This document shows positions 57,876-64,000 of a stretch of DNA of 64,000 nt, piece by piece; position 1 is the first letter of the stretch; the number at the start of each line of letters is the position of its first letter. The notes beneath the pieces were generated by a model. The model saw only the letters and a list, made by a program, of their open reading frames with translations. It searched no databases and was not told the origin of the DNA. Origin of the DNA: Cristatella mucedo (taxonomy: Eukaryota; Bryozoa; Phylactolaemata; Cristatellidae); NCBI GenBank assembly GCA_009760855.2, contig WPIO01000057.1:2351001-2415000 (forward strand), read 5' to 3'. The position numbers were made by a program, and so were the translations under genes.

Positions 57876-59600
57876 GGATCACGCCACAACAGAGTGGTAA
57901 TTGCTGAGCTAGCAAAAGTACTCACTTCACCCGCATGAATCTTATGAGGTGTTGGTTATCATTGATAGCTTCAGCGTCCAGGCAAGCTTTACGAGTAAAG
58001 ATTAATATGGCTCTCTATATAAAAAAAGTAGAATGTCATATCTTCTCTCCTATCCAAAATTTATTTTCTGCAACGCCACTTAAAGATTCTTTAAGTGAGT
58101 TAAGTTTAAATGATTTCTACGTGCAGTCGCGTTGAAGTATGAAGTTACAAGTTCTTCTCCTTGAAGCTAAAAAATTAAGACACACATAAAGACGCGTATT
58201 TCTTCTAACCGCAATTATTAGAGTACACAGCTGTCCAAATATCAGAACAGTGGGATTCGTCAGCCACAGTCAAATGGTTTCATGCTGCAACAAGCGCATT
58301 ATTCGGGGTTTTTAAATGCCAAGGATAATACTCCTGCTTGTCGTTGTATCGTTTTTTGGTGCATTCAACCCATGAGCAAGTCCTAGTGAGCAAAGGTCTT
58401 TTAAGGCGTCTGCTCCTATAAAAAAAAAGATAGTGAAAGGCACTGAACATGCTACCTTTCACTACCTAAGGCTAAGTGTTCCAGTTTTTTACGTTAGGTA
58501 ACTGTGAAAAGCTAGTACCAATCTCCTGAAAAAAGGCTGGTCAATTATCGATCCAAAAAACGTCAACGGAATAAGTTTTTCAACACAAACTACTTCACAT
58601 CACTTCATCGAAGCAAGTACTGACTACATTTAAATCGCCTGTTGTTGTCATTCGTAAATCTGTCATGTATCTTTAATGGTGTAGGCGCGTGACACAGTAA
58701 GCGTCTCTTGTTGCACATTTCAGCTTTGAAAACAATCTTTCCTATTTCCCAGTTTTCTTTACATAGAGAAATAAGAGCCATAGATTGCACGATCCGGCTT
58801 GCCGTAGCTAATTAAAGAATCGGCCGAAGCAGGTCGCAAACCGATTGCCAAATTCGTAGATACTGGCCATCTCACTCTGGAGGGAAGATCCAAGTAATCG
58901 CATTCGTAATTTATTTAAAGGCCTGCAAATAGGATCTATTTTTTTCACTTTTGTGCGAGGATTCAGTTTCAAGAGATTCCGATGCAAATTAGCCACACAT
59001 ATTTGTGATTACAGGCTTTTAACATGAAACGGGATGACACAGCCACGATCACGGAATGATCGTGACATTCACTGCTAGGAAAATACAAAGTCCTAAAGTA
59101 TATCAGCATTTGTTTTAGCAAAAATAATAGCACGATAAGGTTTAGCAGCGACACAAATCTTGAATCTACCGTCTTTAAGTAAGTAAAATATCCACAATGT
59201 CACCCACGACATGTGTTTACATAAAACAATTCAAACAGTGTGCCTTGATGTTAAGAACTTTTTTCTACGTAGTCCGAAGCGTTCTTGATGTAATGCACTG
59301 TTAGGATTTACGACAGCTATTCTAGTAATTGTATCATCGAGAGGCCTAAAATATGAAAACAATATTTATTTTTAGAATTTTTTAATTCTGAATTATTTGC
59401 AAAAAGAGCACTTAAATTAAGCTGGTGTGTAGTAAAGGCTTACTTCATGGAATGACTAGATTTATTGCTGGTGTAAATAAAGCGAATTTCAGTAAAAAAG
59501 CATATCTTAACTACTAGTTACTCACGTTTACTACACAATTCGATCCAACTGGTTTACAATAGCCATTCAATTGATCGTAATCATTATAGCTTAACGGGAT
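57876..59600. other. no recognised feature
   Basis: Unassigned AT-rich DNA; only short frames. Confidence 0.4.
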
Positions 59601-61918
59601 AGATTAGTTATGAGCTGTCCTCGGATACGCTACGCAAAACAAGACCTGCTCAGCATTAGTCGATACTTACCGGCTGACCTTTTGCATATGAATGAGAACC
59701 TCCCTGCATCATGCGTTCACCCTATCAACTGCTTGGCTATCAAAACCACGACTCGTAAGTTTGAAGTGCTGTATAGCACTGATTGTTTTAGTAGCTTACC
59801 TACCGTGCCTCAACTTGTAAAACTTCAAACCACGGCCGTTAATAAGATCCAATTCAAATTCGAAGGGCTGCGTCTGCCACGCCGGCTACACGCCGACTTG
59901 AATGCAAGCCACTAAGTCGGCGTCGCACAGTTGCTGGACATCCTCTTGAATTCCGCCTACTAAATGTCCTCTCGCTAAAAACGTGGCGGTTAGTTATCCG
60001 CTATCATACTGTCCAGGAGCCGCTAGATGCATTTCTGCTTACCGAAACTTGGATGAAGCTTTGTTCCGGTAGCTGCATAGCTGAGACCACTCCACTCGGG
60101 TTCTCATTCTTTCAGTACATGCTTTCTGACAAGCCTGGTGGCCGTTTGCAATTGTTGCTCGTGAATTGTTTGGCAATAAGATGAGCAGTTTTTCGCCATC
60201 GCTTGATTCAGTTGCAATCAGGTCCTCATCAAAGACATTGCTTCTCACTGTTGTGATATACCTACCTCGTGCTGCCTGTCTAAACTTGTTTACAGAGGAT
60301 TTTTCGGAGTTCCTCTCTTAAATATGTGCGTGCAACAGGTCGTTACTGACTATTGGAGACTTTAAGATTCACGCTGACAACCCTTTAAACAGCCAGGTCG
60401 GCTCATTTCTTGACTTTCTGGAGAATTTTGGCTTGAACCAAAATGTTATCATACCGCCCACATCGGTGGCCACATCCTAGATCTCATGAGCACAAAAGAC
60501 GTCAGCCCCACTGACCTTGTGGCGTGCCCGCCGACCTTCTCGGATCGTTTTTAGGTCTCGTTTGCCACCCCTGCTCCCTTGGACATACAGGGTCATGTCG
60601 AAATTTTTCAGCAACGTGGCTTAAAAACAATTGAGATAAACAATTGTGTAAATCTGTTGGTGATGCGGGTCTTCTTAAGCTCCCAGACTCGCCCGACAGC
60701 CTCGATACCCTCTCTGATGCAGTGAACATGACACTTAGAAGTTCTCTTGACAAGCATGCCCCGTTCATTCCATCAGCCTACAGAGTCGCAGAGATTCCTT
60801 TCACATTGCAAAGTAACTGCAAAAGATGCGCTGCGTTGAGTGCAGGCTTGAACTTCGTTTGAAGAAATCGGGGTCTGCTACAGATCTAGTCAATTTCAAA
60901 GTCTTCCTTCGAGTTAACACCCGGAAGCCTAAAAAACCCAGGGCTTTTTTTTTACTCGAAAACTGAAATGCTGCCAGTCAGACTTAAAACAGATTTATTG
61001 GATGGTAAAAGTTGTACTGGTTAATGCTGAGAGGTCTGAATCCCCAGATATCAACGGCTCCGCCGAAACGCTCTTTGCCTTCTTGGCTGAGAAAATTGTG
61101 CACAGTCGTGCCTCCATGAAGCCTCCTCCGAGTAAAGCAACTGCGGAATCGCAGCCTGTGACCTTTCTTAAAAAATGTTCCGCTGTTTCTGCATGCGATA
61201 TGGCTATCCTAATAAAGACTAGTAAAAAGATTTCGTCTCCTGAAGACCCTATACCATCAGATCTGTGGTCTTCACTCGCAGTCCAACATAGCTCTGCCGT
61301 AACCGAGACTTGTAATGCTTTTTTGGAAAAAGATGTATTCAAGTCCTTCAAATCAGCAATCGTTAGACTGATACTTAGAAAGCCTGGATTAGATACGTCC
61401 TAGCTAACTATCGCCGAGTTTCCCTATTTCCTTTTTGTCAAATATTCTTGAAAACATTCCCACTAAGCAGCTGGTAGCACACATTGATAAGAATGAAACG
61501 TCAGAAACATTTCAATCGGGGTTCAAGAGGCAGCACTCCACTGAAACCGCTCTCCTCCGCTTTAACCACGACTTTTTATGCGGCAAGGATGCCGGGAATG
61601 TCACAGCCCTAGCACTGATAGATCTATCAGCTGCCTCCGACACCCTTGATCACAATGTCCTACTTGAACAATTGAGAAAAACGATTAGCCTGGCAGACAA
61701 GGCGCTGGTGTGAATTAGATCGCGCTTGTCTAATCGTGTTCAATGAGCTGTCGTGTGAAGGTCATATCTCATCCGGGTGAACCGGTTACTTGTGGAGTCC
61801 CTCAAGGGTCCGTCCTCGGTCCTTTGCTGTTCTCCATTTACACTCAAACTCCGGGAAAAGTGATTAAGGCCGATGGAATAGGATATCACTTTGATGCTGA
61901 CAATACTCAGCTTTATTT

Positions 61919-62925
61919 GAGCCCGATGGCGGTAACTCAAGTTACCATGGTAACCCGGGTGCAAGCGGACTGCGATAACTAACTAAATATTGGTCTAAAT
62001 TCTATGCAGAGGCTACAAATAGCTTGTTCTTGGAGTTCTATTCGTCAGCAGAAACACAGCGATTTCGAAAACGAGGATTTTTATTGTGCACGTGCACAGC
62101 AGCAGACCAAATCCAGGGCTAGAATCCAAGGCTCGACCACGAAAATTGAGCATTTTTTTCGAGAAATAGCTCAAGATTGATGGCTGAGTTGGGACAACCG
62201 CTGGTGCCTTCTTCAAGTGCCCTACAGAGCGAATCTGCACGCTCGGAGCAGCCTTCAGCTCTGATGCTCTTTTTTCTGTCGCGAGTCTTCGCCATATCGG
62301 ATGCCTCTGCCGACGGTGCGCCAATACCGGTGAGCCGTGATGGCACACTAGGTAAGGCAGTTGCTTTCACGGCCTCGGTCCCGAGGTCGTGGGTTCGATT
62401 CCTGCGGTGGGGCGATCCTTTATCGCCACTGCAAGCGGTGGTGATAGCCGTAAAGGCTCTTCTGTCGCTATACAAAAGAGGCTGTTTAATCAGCTAGGAT
62501 TTATTTATTTATTTAATATAGTCAGGCTTTTCGTCCTCACTGTCAGATATACTACCCCGGCGAACACTGGCCTAGCAATTCCGGACCTGCTGCATAATAT
62601 TTTCAGACCAGCGTTGGCAACGAAGTTTCTAGAAATGTTTCCAAGAACTTGCACACCAGTTACATTGCGTTTTTAAAACCATGATGGATAACATCTTTTA
62701 TGTCGTCAATTTTACCCAAACATAGCCGGCATCCTTGCATTGAGCTCTTGAGCACATAGTTCTTCAGATTGCTTCGACACGATTCTGACGGTGCTACTCC
62801 TGAATCTGGTCAACGGCGTTTTCGTCTTCGAAATGCTATGTTTTTTAAAGCAGCTACGCACAAAATAAATTACCTGCAATTCTACTTGCCGAAATTCGAA
62901 AACCCGGGTTACAGCCACTGGGCTC
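61919..62925. mobile_element. non-autonomous TIR DNA transposon with 4-bp target duplication
   Basis: It interrupts LINE A between CAGCTTTATTT and ATTTGTCGTCTAATCCG, with ATTT on both sides (61915-61918 and 62926-62929). The left end reads GAGCCCGATGGCGGTAAC; the right end, reverse-complemented, reads GAGCCCAGTGGCTGTAAC, 15 of 18 alike. Further inside, inverted blocks at about 62044-62085 and 62805-62850 share GATTTCGAAAACGA-like sequence. No transposase was seen. A SINE-A copy accounts for about 180 bp. The superfamily is undetermined. Confidence 0.75.
62331..62517 (+). mobile_element. SINE-A copy, nearly complete
   Basis: TGAGCCGTGATGGCACACTA with GGTAAGGCAG (A-box region), GTCGTGGGTTCGATTCCTGC (B box), GCGATCCTTTATCGCCACTG, CAAGCGGTGGTGATAGCCG, and CAAAAGAGGCTGTTTAATCA with an ATTTATTTATTT tail. 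It is nested in the TIR transposon. Confidence 0.9.
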
Positions 62926-63302
62926 ATTTGTCGTCTAATCCGTCGGAATCTACTGCAGCAACTGATAATCTGAATGCTTGCCTGGCCGACTTGATCCTTA
63001 ATGCCGGAAAATTTCTTAAACTAGACGACGATAAAACGAAACTGCTGCTCATGAGACACCCTAAGCGTATGGCTGGATTAGAAGGAATTGCATTTATAAT
63101 GGGTGATGCTTTTTTGCGACTAGCACCACGTGCTCAAAATCTAGGGATCGTTTTCGATAGCTGCCTAAATTTTAAAAGCTTCCTTCAGAAGACTGCTGCT
63201 ACAGCTAGTCATCACGTCTGATTCCTATCTAAGATTAGGAGCTGTCTTCCGCGGTAGCTTGCAAAAAATTGAATTACCTCCTTAGTTCTGTCTTGGTTTC
63301 AT

Positions 63303-63333
<31 letters not shown>

Positions 63334-64000
63334 TTGCACTTGATAAAGCGCCCTCAGAGAACTTAATCTCTTTCTAGGCGCTTTACATTTGCTGCAAAGT
63401 GATACGCAATAGAATAGTAAGTAAAATCATGCTTGAAAAACAAACAAAATGAATAACATGGTTAGGGGTTACATGCACTGGGTCAGCATGCAAATGTGGT
63501 TAGTGGCATCATGAACAGTGTCAGCACGCATAAGCACATCGAGGACGAATCACAGGGACCCACTAAATGCTGTCCTAAATAGGTATGTTTTTAAGTTTCT
63601 TTTAAATGTGGTCAGGTCAGGGGATGTTCTGATGCAGGTCGGGAGGGAGTTCCAGGCTGTGGGAGCATACGAGCTAAATGCACGGTCTCCAAAGGATTTA
63701 AGGTTTGTACGAGGTATTTCTAGACTGTTGGATTCCGAAAAGCGAGTGGTACGATGCTTTGCCTGATGGGGTAGTATATCTGAAAGATAGGCTGGAGCCA
63801 TAGAATGAAGAGACCTAAAAGTGAGAGACAAAACCTTGAAGTAAATCCGTTGCTTGACTGGTAACCAGTGCAGGTCGGCGAGAAGTGGAGTAATGTGGCA
63901 ACTGCGACGCTCACGACAGACAAGCCTAGCTGCAGAGTTTTGCACCAGCTGCAATCGCCTGATCGCACATGCTGGTAGGCCAGTAAGCAGTGAGTTGCAG
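63303..64000 (-). mobile_element. LINE B copy running off the right edge
   Basis: It starts with (TAA)n and the hairpin at 63303-63390, then the 3' UTR. A 134-codon reverse ORF (63954-63550) has [40 protein letters not shown] and TSPDLTTFKRNLKTYLFRTA. It is well preserved and is inserted into the LINE A copy. Confidence 0.94.

Larger units (their letters stand above)
59608..63302 (+). mobile_element. LINE A, long copy with 5' and EN regions, split by a DNA transposon
   Basis: A 101-codon ORF (59610-59915) starts SCPRIRYAKQDLLSISRYLP, analogous to the DRQQLLTLR start of LINE B. Endonuclease remnants follow: DAFLLTETWMK (about 60025) and TIGDFKIHADNPLN (about 60350-60390). Then come RT N-terminal ORF 61002-61403 (FKSFKSAIVRLILRKPGLDT), [38 protein letters not shown] and [11 protein letters not shown] (catalytic YADD degraded). 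After the transposon at 61919-62925 it resumes with NPSESTAATDNLNACLADL, KFLKLDDDKTKLLLMRHPKR and [25 protein letters not shown] cuts it at 63302. It is the only copy here that shows the LINE A 5' half. Confidence 0.9.

Overview
The window looks like nuclear DNA of a metazoan, probably an aquatic invertebrate. Evidence: a spliced animal-type amino-acid-transporter gene with kilobase introns, consensus GT..AG splice sites, dense L2/CR1-like LINEs, tRNA-derived SINEs, a Tc1/mariner relic and long microsatellites. No bacterial operon, CRISPR array, rRNA or intact tRNA gene was seen. The species cannot be named from the sequence.

Left part (about 1-24.3 kb): the first four coding exons of a LAT-type SLC7 transporter lie on the minus strand at 24305-24120, 22328-22170, 9849-9714 and 7095-6970. 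They join in frame; the rest of the gene runs off the left edge. The introns hold LINE fragments, two SINE families, a Tc1/mariner relic (about 4555-5730), a nearly full-length L2-like LINE (about 14085-17060) and simple repeats. Just upstream of the transporter start is a small LTR retrotransposon (24985-28307, 4-bp target duplication GTGG). It has been invaded by a second L2-like LINE.

Middle part (29-34 kb): an inverted pair of closely related LINE copies, plus SINEs and CT-rich repeats. From 34 to 46 kb there is a direct segmental duplication (34091-37506 and 40587-46109). Each copy carries, on the minus strand, a small two-exon gene for a signal-peptide-bearing protein. The 36.1-kb copy reads as an intact 86-residue product with a TATA box and a poly(A) signal. 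The 44.7-kb copy has a 1-nt frame shift and a damaged TATA box, and is flanked by two later LINE insertions. The exon for the mature part has diverged about twice as much as the sequence around it, without indels. This is the most interesting gene-level observation here.

Right part (46-64 kb): mostly unassigned AT-rich DNA with LINE tails, including one copy with a twin-priming-type inversion. It ends in a nest in which a LINE of family A (from about 59.6 kb) contains a 1-kb TIR DNA transposon (61919-62925). That transposon contains a SINE, and the LINE is then cut by a family B LINE that runs off the right edge.

The labels LINE A, B and C and SINE-A and SINE-B are mine. LINE B has an RT-recognition-like 3' hairpin and an (ATT)n tail, and SINE-B appears to share that tail. 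LINE A ends in a (TACAT)n tail. All distances and identities were counted by eye.
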